From the NCBI GenBank assembly GCA_026710045.1, contig JAPORU010000131.1, forward strand, positions 1 to 64,000: a stretch of 64,000 nucleotides of DNA, given 5' to 3'. Position 1 is the stretch's first letter, and each line of letters starts with the position of its first letter. A program made the translations under genes and the position numbers. The notes under the pieces are model-generated. The model saw only the letters and a program-made list of their open reading frames with translations. It did no database searches and had not been told where the DNA came from. The DNA comes from Aestuariivita sp. Its GTDB lineage: Bacteria; Pseudomonadota; Alphaproteobacteria; Rhodobacterales; Rhodobacteraceae. Positions 47,493-57,273 of the stretch are shown here, in pieces.

Positions 47493-49141
47493 GACGGATT
47501 AATAGCGGCAAGCCACCAATCCGGCTCAATCGCCAATTCATCGAACAATGGAGCCCCCTGCGCCAAGGTAACACGAGTCCAGCGATCTGACTTGGGATCA
47601 AATTTCGATGCACCAAAGAACGCCAACTTGAATCTGAGCATATCAATTGGCTTACACGCACCACCCACAAGATTATCTCGTATCTCGGCATACGGGTATC
47701 GCGCCAAAGTTTGAACACGCCGAACTGCGGCACGATGATGTGGATGATCACACAAAAAGTCCAGCAAGATCCCTTTCTGGTCAACCAGATCCCTCACCAG
47801 AGCCTGCACTTGCCGCGCAATATCAATCGGCGTCTCCCATTCAGCACCCGGTTCGTCGAATCGCAAACCAAGACGTGGTTCCTGCTTGGCTTCCGACACA
47901 TACCAAAATTGCTTTTGCTGATCAGGATCAGAAAAATTCAAATCCAGAGCCCAACACCAATCTTGCAATACGAGCTGCTTCAAATGACTGATCGGCATCG
48001 CAGGATCAAAATGCCCGATATCCGATGTTGCCATCTGCTCGGATAAGTCGTCAACCAAGGACCCAAAGGGCTCAATCAGGAATGCGGCCATGAGTTCCTG
48101 GAAAGCGATAGACTTTGTCTGTCCGATTTTCCACATCCAATCAATTGGATAGGACCTGTTACACATGGGATCATCAAGGCATTCAATAAATTGAATCCAC
48201 TCTTTCCTCAGACTCAGGATGACGCCGTGTGCCTCATGATCGTTCACATGCCATTCATTGAGATGACTCAGGGCACGCTTTGCTAACCGACGTAAATGTG
48301 CTTCTTCCGACTGCGTAACGCTGGGCACATCTCGCACACGAGCCAAAGCCGTCTCTCGGGCCTGGATCCAGGCATCGAGCAATGTCGAATGATTCACGAG
48401 AAAAGGTGCCATTCCAAGCCCGGTTGCGTTTCCGATTCCAAGATGCCGTTTTAAGTCGCGGTCAAGAGCCGCCTGCCCCAGATGCTCAACCAAATCGTGA
48501 CTGAAACCGCGAATCATCCAGACAGCAAGCATTTCCGCCATAAACGGGCCGGACAAGCTCGGGCGATCGGCAATGCGTACGCGATCCGCGATTCCGAACT
48601 TACCGTTTCCGTAAACAGCGGTCGTGCGCATCAAGTAACCTATGTCAAGAATGCGCGCCCGATCCGGTTGACGCTTCTGCCTAAGGCAATCAACCACGTG
48701 GTCAAATAAACGGACCGATTTATTCGCCCTCGATACAATCAGGTCCCGATCAGAAAAGCGCGCCGCTTCTTGCCGTGGGCAATCGACAACCAAGCGTGAA
48801 ATCTCCGCCGTATCCGGAATCCCGTCATAGAGCACAAAAGAACTATCCCAAGCGTCGGCAATCACGCGATCGGTTCGCGCCTGATCGTCAAGCGCATTCG
48901 CGATTGCCACCAGGGAATAGACGTAACCATCAAGAGATATCGAATAGACAGCATGCCCATAACCGTTGGAGTCCATATTCCAAATCGTGCGGACGACCTG
49001 TGCAGATACCCTGTGCAGCCGCCTCAAGAGAGTCGGAAGAAAAGATAACCGGGAAGGAAAAGCTTGACCCATGCGCGTCAAACGCATCACCTCCTCAGGT
49101 GTACGCAGAGAAACCACTTGTCGGAATGGAAAATCGTCCAT
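47489..49141 (-). CDS. Conserved hypothetical protein, 550 residues
   Basis: I do not recognise a family. The protein is soluble, mostly alpha-helical and Arg/Asp-rich, without signal peptide. Notable segments are RTIWNMDSNGYGHAVYSISLDGYVYSLVAIA near residue 50, LDDQARTDRVIADAWDSSFVLYDG near residue 85, and a C-terminal LRFDEPGAEWETPIDIARQV. The start ATG overlaps the stop of the dipeptidase-like gene (TAATG) and the stop overlaps the DUF3726 gene, so it is the middle gene of a translationally coupled trio. A real gene by length and coupling. Confidence 0.8.
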   Translation of the reverse strand: MDDFPFRQVVSLRTPEEVMRLTRMGQAFPSRLSFLPTLLRRLHRVSAQVVRTIWNMDSNGYGHAVYSISLDGYVYSLVAIANALDDQARTDRVIADAWDSSFVLYDGIPDTAEISRLVVDCPRQEAARFSDRDLIVSRANKSVRLFDHVVDCLRQKRQPDRARILDIGYLMRTTAVYGNGKFGIADRVRIADRPSLSGPFMAEMLAVWMIRGFSHDLVEHLGQAALDRDLKRHLGIGNATGLGMAPFLVNHSTLLDAWIQARETALARVRDVPSVTQSEEAHLRRLAKRALSHLNEWHVNDHEAHGVILSLRKEWIQFIECLDDPMCNRSYPIDWMWKIGQTKSIAFQELMAAFLIEPFGSLVDDLSEQMATSDIGHFDPAMPISHLKQLVLQDWCWALDLNFSDPDQQKQFWYVSEAKQEPRLGLRFDEPGAEWETPIDIARQVQALVRDLVDQKGILLDFLCDHPHHRAAVRRVQTLARYPYAEIRDNLVGGACKPIDMLRFKLAFFGASKFDPKSDRWTRVTLAQGAPLFDELAIEPDWWLAAINPS

Positions 49142-50118
49142 TACATCGGTCCAAAGCTCTGTTCGTAGAACGACAACCAGTTTCCACCCATGAGTTGTGA
49201 AACCTCCTCCTCACAAAACCCAACGTCTTCCAATCCTTTACGGATATTCTTCCAATTTCGATTGTCTTGAAACCATGGAGGCCCTGATGGAAACATCGGT
49301 GTTTCGCCGGAGTCGTTTCGTGGCATCTTTGACCAGCGACCAAACCGCATCCACTCAACCACCTCATCCGGTTGATCTTGACACAAATCCGACCCAAAAC
49401 CAAAGTGATAAATGCCATAACGCGATACGGCTTCGGCGATCATCTGACAGAATTGTGACAAGCTACAGTCAGAACCATCTTGCAGATGGTGAGGATACAT
49501 TGAGAAACCAAACATACCACCAGACAGACTCAACTCCTTGAGCACATCATCGGATTTGTTCCGAACGGAAGAATGCCACCAATAAGGATTCGCATGCGTT
49601 ATGGCGATCGGACGTGTGGAGAAATTTATCGCCTCGAGCGTTGAACGCTCACCCGAATGAGACATATCAATCACCATTCCAACACGATTCATTTCAGTGA
49701 CCACTTGCCGACCGAAACGTGTCAAACCGGTATCGTCCGTTTCATACACCCCGGCGGCCAGAAGCGACTGGTTATTGTAGCTCAGCTGCATAAAGCGAAT
49801 TCCCAACTGATAGCAGATTTCGACAAGCCCGATATCATCTTCAATCGGACTCGGATTCTGCAGTCCAAAAAAAACAGCTGTTTTTCCCTGCTCATGCGCT
49901 CGACGTACGTCATGACCCGAAAGCCCCCTCTGGATGAGACTTGGATTCTGATCGAACAATTGATTCCATGTTTCGAGATTGGAAACCATTTCTCGAAACC
50001 CTTCGTGATAGGCAACAGTGACATGAACAGCATCCACACCACCTTCACGTAACTGGGAAAATATCTTTTTCGACCAATTACAGTACTGCAAATTATCGAT
50101 CAAATAATGGGTCATCAT
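49141..50118 (-). CDS. Membrane dipeptidase-like amidohydrolase (peptidase M19) with altered metal site
   Basis: M19 renal-dipeptidase fold, about 325 residues from ATG 50118 (a TTG at 50139 is possible). The second metal-site histidines are kept in VIDMSHSGERS and IAITHANPYWWHSS, and the catalytic Asp in FGFGSDLCQD. The N-terminal ligand motif usually reading DGHND is here YLIDNLQYCNWS, without His-x-Asp, and the bridging Glu segment reads FGLQNPSPIEDD. The first metal ion is therefore probably missing or bound differently. No signal peptide. It heads a coupled trio with the 550-residue protein and the DUF3726 protein. Activity uncertain; could hydrolyse an unusual amide or lactone. Confidence 0.85.
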   Translation of the reverse strand: MMTHYLIDNLQYCNWSKKIFSQLREGGVDAVHVTVAYHEGFREMVSNLETWNQLFDQNPSLIQRGLSGHDVRRAHEQGKTAVFFGLQNPSPIEDDIGLVEICYQLGIRFMQLSYNNQSLLAAGVYETDDTGLTRFGRQVVTEMNRVGMVIDMSHSGERSTLEAINFSTRPIAITHANPYWWHSSVRNKSDDVLKELSLSGGMFGFSMYPHHLQDGSDCSLSQFCQMIAEAVSRYGIYHFGFGSDLCQDQPDEVVEWMRFGRWSKMPRNDSGETPMFPSGPPWFQDNRNWKNIRKGLEDVGFCEEEVSQLMGGNWLSFYEQSFGPM

Positions 50119-50190
50119 ACGAGGCCACTCGAGTAACAAAGCGCTTCGCTACCTCTTTTGAGCCGACTCGGACTCATCCGCACGCGACGA

Positions 50191-51117
50191 TCACTGACCG
50201 AGGCACCAACGCATAATCGCTTTTTGAACATGAAGACGATTCTCCGCTTCGTCCCAGATCACCGAATGAGGTCCATCCATTACCCCACTCGTTACCTCCT
50301 CGCCCCGATGCGCTGGCAAACAATGCATGAAAAGCACCTCTGAATTTGCATGAGCGATGATCTCCTCATTCACTTGAAATGAGCGAAGCAAATTGTGTCT
50401 GCGCTCCTTGGAGGACTGATCATCATGCATGGAAACCCAAGTGTCAGACACAACTAAATCCGCTCCGATGACAGCCGTCTTCAGGTCATCATTGACGATA
50501 TAACGTCCTCCGTTACTCAGCAGCAACTCGACAAATTCCTCTTCTGGAGACAGCTCGACCGGCCCCGAGAAAACGAAATCAAATCCAAATGCGAGAGCCG
50601 CATGCAAATACGAAGCACATACATTATTTCCATCACCCGCCCAGACAACTTTTTTTCCTGAAATCGACCCCCTGTGCTCCTCATAGGTCATAATGTCGGC
50701 CATAATTTGACAAGGATGCGTGCGATTCGTTAAGCCATTGATCACAGGGACAGTGGCGTAATCGACCATTTCGAGCAAGACACTCTCGTCGAACGTACGC
50801 ACCATGATCATATCGACGTAGCGCGACAAGACGCGTGCCGTATCCGCTATGGTTTCTCCATGACCAAGGTGCAGATCATTCCCACTGAGCACCATCGTCT
50901 GTCCACCCATCTGTCGAACACCGATGTCAAAAGACATGCGCGTACGCGTTGATGGTTTCTCAAAAATAAGTGCCACCATAGAACCATCCAAAGGCTGAAC
51001 ATCATCCAACGCTCCTCTGAAGCGTCCCGTTCGACATGATTTCATTTGGCCCGCTTGATCCAGAATAGATCGCAGATCGGAAACACGGGTTTTATGTATA
51101 TCCAAAAAATGTCTCAT
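50191..51117 (-). CDS. argF: Ornithine carbamoyltransferase
   Basis: Makes citrulline from ornithine and carbamoyl phosphate in arginine synthesis. The 308-residue protein has the carbamoyl-phosphate site [20 protein letters not shown], an Asp/Asn-rich ornithine loop ([14 protein letters not shown]) and the catalytic [13 protein letters not shown]. Complete and canonical. It lies 99 bases downstream of argD on the same strand, the usual alphaproteobacterial argD-argF operon. Confidence 0.97.
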   Translation of the reverse strand: MRHFLDIHKTRVSDLRSILDQAGQMKSCRTGRFRGALDDVQPLDGSMVALIFEKPSTRTRMSFDIGVRQMGGQTMVLSGNDLHLGHGETIADTARVLSRYVDMIMVRTFDESVLLEMVDYATVPVINGLTNRTHPCQIMADIMTYEEHRGSISGKKVVWAGDGNNVCASYLHAALAFGFDFVFSGPVELSPEEEFVELLLSNGGRYIVNDDLKTAVIGADLVVSDTWVSMHDDQSSKERRHNLLRSFQVNEEIIAHANSEVLFMHCLPAHRGEEVTSGVMDGPHSVIWDEAENRLHVQKAIMRWCLGQ

Positions 51118-51216
51118 TCAGCGTCTCTCGGTTTGTCTATACGTTCACAGTCCTCATCCACAATGGTGTAACAGCGTAACTTCTCGGGCAACGACATCCA
51201 ATCGGGTCAATAGACC

Positions 51217-52386
51217 TTATGCAAAGCTTTCGGCGACATTCGCGAGACGAGTTTCCGCCTCGTGTATGTCCTCATCCGAAATGTTCAACGGCGGCAAAAT
51301 CCGAATGACGTTATCTGCAGCTGGAACCGTCACAACCTGATGCGCATATCCGGCCTCTACCACATCGGAATTTTTAGGCCTGCACGCAAGCCCAAGCATT
51401 AGACCTACGCCACGAATGTCCTTAAAGACATGAGGATACCCAGCAATGAGCGCTTCGAGACGTTGACGAAAGAGCCCGGCCTTCCTATTCACTTCAGATA
51501 AAAACTCTGGATTAGAAATAATGTCCAAGACTTTACCGCCAACGGCGCACGCCAAGGGATTTCCTCCATAGGTGGATCCATGCGTACCCACTGTCATACC
51601 GGAGGCAGCTGCCTCGGTCGCGAGAACCGCACCTAATGGAAATCCACCACCGATCCCTTTCGCAATCATCATAATATCAGGAAGCACCCCAGCCCATTCA
51701 TGCGCAAAAAGACGCCCGGTTCTCCCCATGCCACACTGAACTTCGTCAGCGATCAGCAAGAGATCATGTACATCGCACAACTCTCTGATTTTCTTCATAC
51801 TCTGATCAGACAAAGCATGAATTCCACCCTCACCTTGAATTGGTTCGACCATAATGGCTGCTGTCCTATCACAAATTGCACCCACCAGACCCTCAATGTC
51901 GTCCCATGGCACCTGACAAAACCCGCCCAAAATTGGGCCAAATCCTCTGATCATCTTTTCCGAACCGGAAGCCGCAATTCCAGCAGCTGAACGGCCATGA
52001 AACGCACCCGAAAATGAAATAATCTCAACCCGTTCCTCTTGACCGCTTTCAAAGAAATACTTCCGAGCCATCTTGACGGCCAACTCACACGCCTCAGTTC
52101 CCGAATTCGTGAAAAACACGGTATCGGCGAACGTTGCATCAACAAGCTTATCGGCCAACATCGTCTGCTGTGAAATATTATGGAGATTGGATGTATGCCA
52201 GAGTTTCTCGGCCTGCATTGTTAGCACTTTGACCAATTCTGGATGGGCATGGCCTAAGGCATTAACGGCAATGCCCGCTCCCAAGTCGAGAAAACGTCGG
52301 CCATCCGCTTCTATCAACCAGCTGCCTTCGCCCTTTTCAAATGTGAGGTCAGACCGAGAATATGTTGGCAAAACCGAAGCAATCAT
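51217..52386 (-). CDS. argD: Acetylornithine aminotransferase
   Basis: PLP enzyme converting N-acetylglutamate semialdehyde to N-acetylornithine. The 389 residues show NALGHAHPELVKVL, the PLP-phosphate contact FFTNSGTEACELAVKMARKY, VEPIQGEGGI, the Asp in LLIADEVQCGMGRTG and the Schiff-base Lys in IAKGIGGGFPLGA. Length and motifs are canonical. Together with argF it forms an arginine-biosynthesis operon. Confidence 0.96.
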   Translation of the reverse strand: MIASVLPTYSRSDLTFEKGEGSWLIEADGRRFLDLGAGIAVNALGHAHPELVKVLTMQAEKLWHTSNLHNISQQTMLADKLVDATFADTVFFTNSGTEACELAVKMARKYFFESGQEERVEIISFSGAFHGRSAAGIAASGSEKMIRGFGPILGGFCQVPWDDIEGLVGAICDRTAAIMVEPIQGEGGIHALSDQSMKKIRELCDVHDLLLIADEVQCGMGRTGRLFAHEWAGVLPDIMMIAKGIGGGFPLGAVLATEAAASGMTVGTHGSTYGGNPLACAVGGKVLDIISNPEFLSEVNRKAGLFRQRLEALIAGYPHVFKDIRGVGLMLGLACRPKNSDVVEAGYAHQVVTVPAADNVIRILPPLNISDEDIHEAETRLANVAESFA

Positions 52387-53013
52387 TGCTCATTTCCTTG
52401 AATTCACATTCTCCCAGATCCAACAGACCTGAAAGAAATTCTCTGATGATTTTGAAGATAACGACCGAAGAGATCGTAAGGTGCATCAAACTACGTAGCG
52501 GCCGATCGGTATCGCATGAAAGGATATTGACAAGACCTGATCATCATTGACTTCTCAACGTCCATCCAAATTAATGCAAGTTTCACAGACCCAAATTTTT
52601 CCGCGATCGATGGCCTAAGGTCAAGCGTAAATGTTTTCGCGGACTGGATTGCTCCTATTGCAAAGAATATGAAAATCTCAAGTCTTTTTTGGGATCAGAC
52701 CGATACAGAATTAAGAATAACCCATTTCATACGAGAAACGCACCCTCTTCGTATCATCGGCAACGACCGATGATGATCCACGAGACACCATATGTTCACA
52801 GTAACCACTCAAATCATTGATGACCGTCCTGATTGTCATAAGCGATTATGTTCATCAGCGGGGAATATGTCTCAGACATCTCAGGAACAAATGCCAGAAT
52901 CACGAACTCTTGCGCGATCACGCTCACACCCTGGCCAGTAACACCGTAACCCGTTACGGAACCGATCTATAAAGCTTGGCCGCGTGAATGTCTTCGACAT
53001 AGGTTCGCGTGAA
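52387..53013. other. Intergenic, no gene seen
   Basis: 627 bases between efp and argD, one of the longest gene-free stretches here. No coding frame is convincing. A perfect 8-base inverted repeat ATCATCGG / CCGATGAT with a six-base loop lies at 52753-52774. The argD promoter should lie at the right of the left part; no box pair or ARG box was confidently identified. Confidence 0.4.
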
Positions 53014-53577
53014 CTAAGCCCGTTCTGCATATTCCATCGTTTCGGTGTTAACGACAATATCCTCATCCGAATTTACAAAAGGCGGCACCATCACGCGTAT
53101 CCCATTGCTCAACAGAGCAGGCTTAAAAGAATTCGTTGCCGTTTGCCCCTTGATGAAAGGGGCGGTCTCAATCACCCGACAGGTAACCTTTTGCGGCATA
53201 GTCGCACTCAACGGTTCCGACTCAAAATACTCAACAACAAGAATCATGCCGTCTTGTACGAAAGCCCGTCGCTCCCCAAGAATATCAGCGGAAAGCTCAA
53301 TCTGTTCAAATGTCTCAGTATCCATCAAGATGAGCATACCGTCATGTTCATAAAGAAATTGTTGATCCTTCTGCTCCAATCGAACACGCTCAACCTTATC
53401 AACCGATCGAAAACGTTCGTTAAGCTTCGTGCCAGTACGGATATTTCGCAACTCCACCTGCGCAAAGGCGCCACCCTTTCCAGGCTTTACATGTTCCACC
53501 GCGACAACCAACCAAAGCCCGCCGTTGTAATCGAGTACATTTCCCGAACGAATGTCATTTCCGCTAATTTTTGACAT
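53014..53577 (-). CDS. efp: Translation elongation factor P
   Basis: Relieves ribosome stalling at polyproline stretches. The 187-residue protein has the three beta-barrel domains of EF-P. The loop VKPGKGGAFAQ carries Lys34, the site modified by beta-lysylation in EpmA/EpmB-containing bacteria; a Lys rather than Arg fits that system. The C-terminus (NTETMEYAERA) is normal. It stands alone, divergent from a small conserved gene. epmA and epmB are not in the window. Confidence 0.97.
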   Translation of the reverse strand: MSKISGNDIRSGNVLDYNGGLWLVVAVEHVKPGKGGAFAQVELRNIRTGTKLNERFRSVDKVERVRLEQKDQQFLYEHDGMLILMDTETFEQIELSADILGERRAFVQDGMILVVEYFESEPLSATMPQKVTCRVIETAPFIKGQTATNSFKPALLSNGIRVMVPPFVNSDEDIVVNTETMEYAERA

Positions 53578-53785
53578 AGAAATTTCCCGTCTTTCGATTG
53601 AAATTCTTCACAAAATGTGTATATGATCTCGTACAGAACTGTCCACATATGAGAGTGAATCGCGCCGCGCTAGCGAATAGTATTGCAAAATTTGCATATC
53701 AGACATGCATATTGTGAGTAGAAAATAAATTCTACATCAGTCATAAGAAGCGTTGCGAATGTAAACAAATGACAAGGAAAACGGA

Positions 53786-54109
53786 ATGAGCGATTTCATT
53801 GAAGGTGCAGCACCGAACAATGAACAAGGCAATCGGGCCCGAAAACTGTTTGCAGCGGTTGTTCTAGCTGCACTTGACGATGCTATAGCGGATGACAAAA
53901 AATACGGAAACGGCTCGGCTCAAATTGCCCGTTGGGCACGCTCACGCGATGGTCGCGAAGTCCTGACCTGTGCAGGTATTGAACCAAACGAACGAGTCGT
54001 TGAAGGTCTTATGAAATTTGTCGAAAAGGGCGTACGGACGTCTATCGCTCTCTCCCGGGAAGAAAGTGAGCGACGCAGTGCTGCGCAACAGCGAGCCGAG
54101 GCCGCTTAA
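53786..54109 (+). CDS. Small conserved alphaproteobacterial protein (DUF6280-like)
   Basis: A 107-residue soluble protein beginning MSDFIEGAAPNNEQGNRARK and continuing with the strongly conserved-looking FAAVVLAALDDAIADDKKYG and ARWARSRDGREVLTCAGI. It has no signal peptide. It matches my memory of a small family (DUF6280) found in Rhodobacterales-like genomes; the family number should be checked. Function unknown. The gene lies between divergent efp and cobQ and is preceded by an AAGGAAAACGGA ribosome-binding region. Confidence 0.7.
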   Translation: MSDFIEGAAPNNEQGNRARKLFAAVVLAALDDAIADDKKYGNGSAQIARWARSRDGREVLTCAGIEPNERVVEGLMKFVEKGVRTSIALSREESERRSAAQQRAEAA

Positions 54110-54269
54110 GAGACATCGACGTCCTATGTTCAGACCTTATCTCACATTCGTTTCTACAGCGCTAAAAATACACCGAACCCCAATATAGATATACGGCAAC
54201 GTTCCGCCGTCTGATTGCCGCGATCTAGACCCGGTCGGCGGCGAGTTTTCATAAACTGTGAGAACATCC

Positions 54270-55730
54270 ATGACACGCGCAGTAATGGTTCAAGGAACTG
54301 GGAGCAACGTCGGCAAATCACTGATCGTGGCAGGCTTCGCGCGCGCGTTCCGAAAGCGTGGATTTACTGTCGCACCTTTTAAACCGCAAAATATGTCGAA
54401 CAACGCGGCTGTTACCAAGGATGGTGGTGAAATAGGACGCGCACAAGCCCTCCAAGCTCTTGCAGCAGGACGTGCACCCACATCCGATATGAATCCGATA
54501 CTGCTCAAACCCGAATCGGACACGGGCTCTCAGCTTATTGTTCAAGGAGTGCGACACAGTCAGAAAGAAGCCTGTTCTTATCTATCACACCGACCAAACC
54601 TGCTTCCATTCGTAATTGAGAGTTTTGAACGACTCGCACAAAACTCGGACCTTATTCTCATCGAGGGCGCTGGAAGTCCCGCCGAAACAAATCTACGCAA
54701 GAATGACATCGCGAACATGGGGTTTGCCACAAAACTCGGACTACCGGTCATTCTGGTTGGTGATATCGAACGCGGTGGCGTAAGCGCTCAGATCGTCGGC
54801 ACACATTCGGTAATGGATACCAAGGATAACGCCCATATTTGCGGATATATCATTAACAAGTTTCGAGGCGATGTACGATTGCTCGGTGATCTTTGTGACG
54901 ATATTTCCCTGCGAACCCATTGGACCAACTTCGGTGTCCTGCCATGGTTTGATCAAGCCTGGAAGCTTCCCGGCGAAGATATCTTGGACATCACATCTCA
55001 TAAAGGTGGCCGCGTCAAAATTGCCGTACCAAGACTCTCTCGACTTGCGAACTTTGACGATCTCGATCCATTAGCCGCCGAACCATCCGTCACAGTTGAA
55101 ATTGTCCCACCGGGTCATGTACTGCCCAGTGATGCACACTTGATCCTCCTGCTTGGGAGCAAATCCACCATCGCAGATCTGGAATATCTCCGCTCACAAG
55201 GATGGGACACAGATATTGCAGCACATGTTCGACGCGGCCGTCACGTGATTGGACTCTGTGGAGGATTTCAGATGTTGGGTCAGACAATTAGCGACCCCCA
55301 GGGCCTTGAAGGAGACGCAAAGACGGTAACCGGCCTCGGATACCTTCACATCCACACCGAACTCAAAGAGCAGAAACGCCTCGCCATTCGCCGCGCCATT
55401 TGCCGAAACAGCAACACCGAATTAGAAGGTTACGAAATCCATTTAGGACAGACCACAGGCGACGCGCTTCGTAATCCTTGGCTTGATATCGACGGACAAC
55501 CCGAAGGCGCTCAGACAGACAATGGTCAGATCCGTGGAAGCTACTTGCACGGAATTTTTGCGAGCGATCCTTTCCGAGCGGCTCTTCTAAAGCAGTTCGG
55601 AGAAGACTCCCGCATTATCTATAACGATGTACTCGAGGAAACGCTCGAATCTCTCGCGGCACACATTGAAGAGCATCTCAATCTCGACAACATTCTTGCC
55701 ATTTGTAAAGACCTCGATTCCACAGATTGA
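54270..55730 (+). CDS. cobQ: Cobyric acid synthase
   Basis: Amidates four carboxyl groups of adenosylcobyrinic a,c-diamide using glutamine and ATP in vitamin B12 synthesis. The N-terminal P-loop-like synthetase domain has GTGSNVGKS and KPQNMSNNAAV, with GDIERGGVSAQIVGT further on. The C-terminal glutamine amidotransferase domain carries the nucleophile Cys in GLCGGFQMLG and the His in GSYLHGIF. I start at ATG 54270 (MTRAVMVQG); a GTG at 54258 is possible. It stands alone; no cobalamin riboswitch was recognised upstream. Confidence 0.95.
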   Translation: MTRAVMVQGTGSNVGKSLIVAGFARAFRKRGFTVAPFKPQNMSNNAAVTKDGGEIGRAQALQALAAGRAPTSDMNPILLKPESDTGSQLIVQGVRHSQKEACSYLSHRPNLLPFVIESFERLAQNSDLILIEGAGSPAETNLRKNDIANMGFATKLGLPVILVGDIERGGVSAQIVGTHSVMDTKDNAHICGYIINKFRGDVRLLGDLCDDISLRTHWTNFGVLPWFDQAWKLPGEDILDITSHKGGRVKIAVPRLSRLANFDDLDPLAAEPSVTVEIVPPGHVLPSDAHLILLLGSKSTIADLEYLRSQGWDTDIAAHVRRGRHVIGLCGGFQMLGQTISDPQGLEGDAKTVTGLGYLHIHTELKEQKRLAIRRAICRNSNTELEGYEIHLGQTTGDALRNPWLDIDGQPEGAQTDNGQIRGSYLHGIFASDPFRAALLKQFGEDSRIIYNDVLEETLESLAAHIEEHLNLDNILAICKDLDSTD

Positions 55731-55818
55731 CATCAAACCCGGAAGTTACATGCGCAGACATTCGGCTGAACGCACAATCGCTTCCGTTACACAGTTTCAC
55801 TACACGGACAAAACTTTT

Positions 55819-57219
55819 TCAATTCCCTTGCTCTTGATCAAGATTTTGCAACAGTCGATCCAGTTGCCGGCCACGTTCACTCCATAACGCTGGAGCATCC
55901 TTCACCCGCTCATAATACGCATTCGGATCGTAAATTTCGACACCGAGCCCCAAATTTGCGACTGTCAAGGAGCCTTGCGACACCAAGATCTGATAAGACG
56001 CAACATTGAGTTCGGATTGTGCCGCAATCAAATTCGCTTTCGCATCCAGCAATTCCTGCTCAGCATCAAGAACATCAAGTGTGGTACGTGCACCCAGGGA
56101 CGCCTCCTCACGTACGCCTCGAAAAGCCACTTCAGCCGCACTCACCTGACGTTCCGAAGCTTCAATATTCGCCTCAGCGACATTAAACCGCACCATAGCG
56201 GATGCCACATTCTGCCGGATACGCTTCTGAACAGTTAGTAGATTCGCACGAGCACCATCACGCGACGCAATAACGCGCCGCAATCGTGAACTCAAGGCAC
56301 CTCCCTGATACAGTCGTTGACTAAAATTGAGAGCAACCGTCGCATTGTCACGTTCAAACTGGGACATATCAGAATGAATGCTCGATAAGCGACTCTGAAA
56401 GGAAAGTGTCGGTCCAAGACTGGCCCTCGCAAAGTGTACAGACTTTTCAGCCGCAGCCAGCTGATGTTGAGCCATCTGGATATCGGGATGGCTACGAACA
56501 GCAACTGATTGGGCATCGGCAATCGACGTTGGACGTGCCGGCAAGGAGGGAGGCGGTCGGAGTGTACCGGGTTCTCGACCCACCGCCGCACGATATTCCT
56601 GCCGCATATTTTCGAGATTCCCTTGTTCCGTCGCCAAGTTGCTACGCGCCTGCGCCAGTCGAGCTTCAGCCAGGGCAACGTCGGTCCGGGTAACCTCACC
56701 AACATCAAAGCGATCTTGAGCTGCGCGCAACTCTTCCTGCAAAAGCCGAACATTGCTCTGTCTCAAGGCCACGAATTCCTTGGAGCGAATGACATCCATG
56801 TAAGCCTTGACCGCTCGAAACAAGACTTGCTGTTCAATAGACAACAGAGATGCGCGAGTCGCCAATACGGTCTCCTTCGCCGCTTGTATGGACAATTCGG
56901 CTCGATTATTGTCCCATAAGAGCCAGTTCGCAGTCAAATTGAGATCTCGGGATGTCATATCTGGAGCTGAATTATTCAGCGTACGCGAAAGACCAGTGCT
57001 AAAGTCTAATATAGGTCGCAAGGCCGTAAGTGACCCCGCGACATCCTCGTCTGCGGCTCGAAGCAAAGCCCTGTTTTGCTCAAGAAGACCCGAATTCTCA
57101 TATGCACCGACCAGAGCATCTGCCAAATTTTCAGAAAGAACCGACGAGTGGACGACAATAGAACCCACCAACGCCAATGAAGCGACCCGCAAAGACGTAA
57201 CATACTTTTGCCAGTTCAT
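55819..57219 (-). CDS. tolC: TolC-family outer membrane efflux protein
   Basis: A 466-residue outer-membrane channel with a signal peptide (residues 1-29, ending near SSVLSE). Two homologous halves of long helical coiled coils contain the typical RYxVGExTRTDVAxAEARLAxA pattern as FDVGEVTRTDVALAEARLAQA (key residues VGEVTRTDV and AEARL) and, in the second half, REEASLGARTTLDVLDAEQELLDA-like text (LGARTTLDVLDAEQ). ATG follows GGGAGAG. It lies 54 bases after a pcm-like gene, the usual alphaproteobacterial order. Confidence 0.94.
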   Translation of the reverse strand: MNWQKYVTSLRVASLALVGSIVVHSSVLSENLADALVGAYENSGLLEQNRALLRAADEDVAGSLTALRPILDFSTGLSRTLNNSAPDMTSRDLNLTANWLLWDNNRAELSIQAAKETVLATRASLLSIEQQVLFRAVKAYMDVIRSKEFVALRQSNVRLLQEELRAAQDRFDVGEVTRTDVALAEARLAQARSNLATEQGNLENMRQEYRAAVGREPGTLRPPPSLPARPTSIADAQSVAVRSHPDIQMAQHQLAAAEKSVHFARASLGPTLSFQSRLSSIHSDMSQFERDNATVALNFSQRLYQGGALSSRLRRVIASRDGARANLLTVQKRIRQNVASAMVRFNVAEANIEASERQVSAAEVAFRGVREEASLGARTTLDVLDAEQELLDAKANLIAAQSELNVASYQILVSQGSLTVANLGLGVEIYDPNAYYERVKDAPALWSERGRQLDRLLQNLDQEQGN

Positions 57220-57273
57220 TTAATCTCTCCCGACCTATAGACACACCCAAGTCTCAATTAGCGACAATCAGGG

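Noticed and set aside
53014..53574. Plus-strand frame of 196 codons opposite efp
   Set aside because: It is the antisense shadow of the fully canonical elongation factor P gene.
54110..54269. Cobalamin riboswitch upstream of cobQ
   Set aside because: Only 160 bases are available and no B12-box-like sequence is visible; a CCGCCG/CGGCGG pairing at 54204-54241 is not enough.
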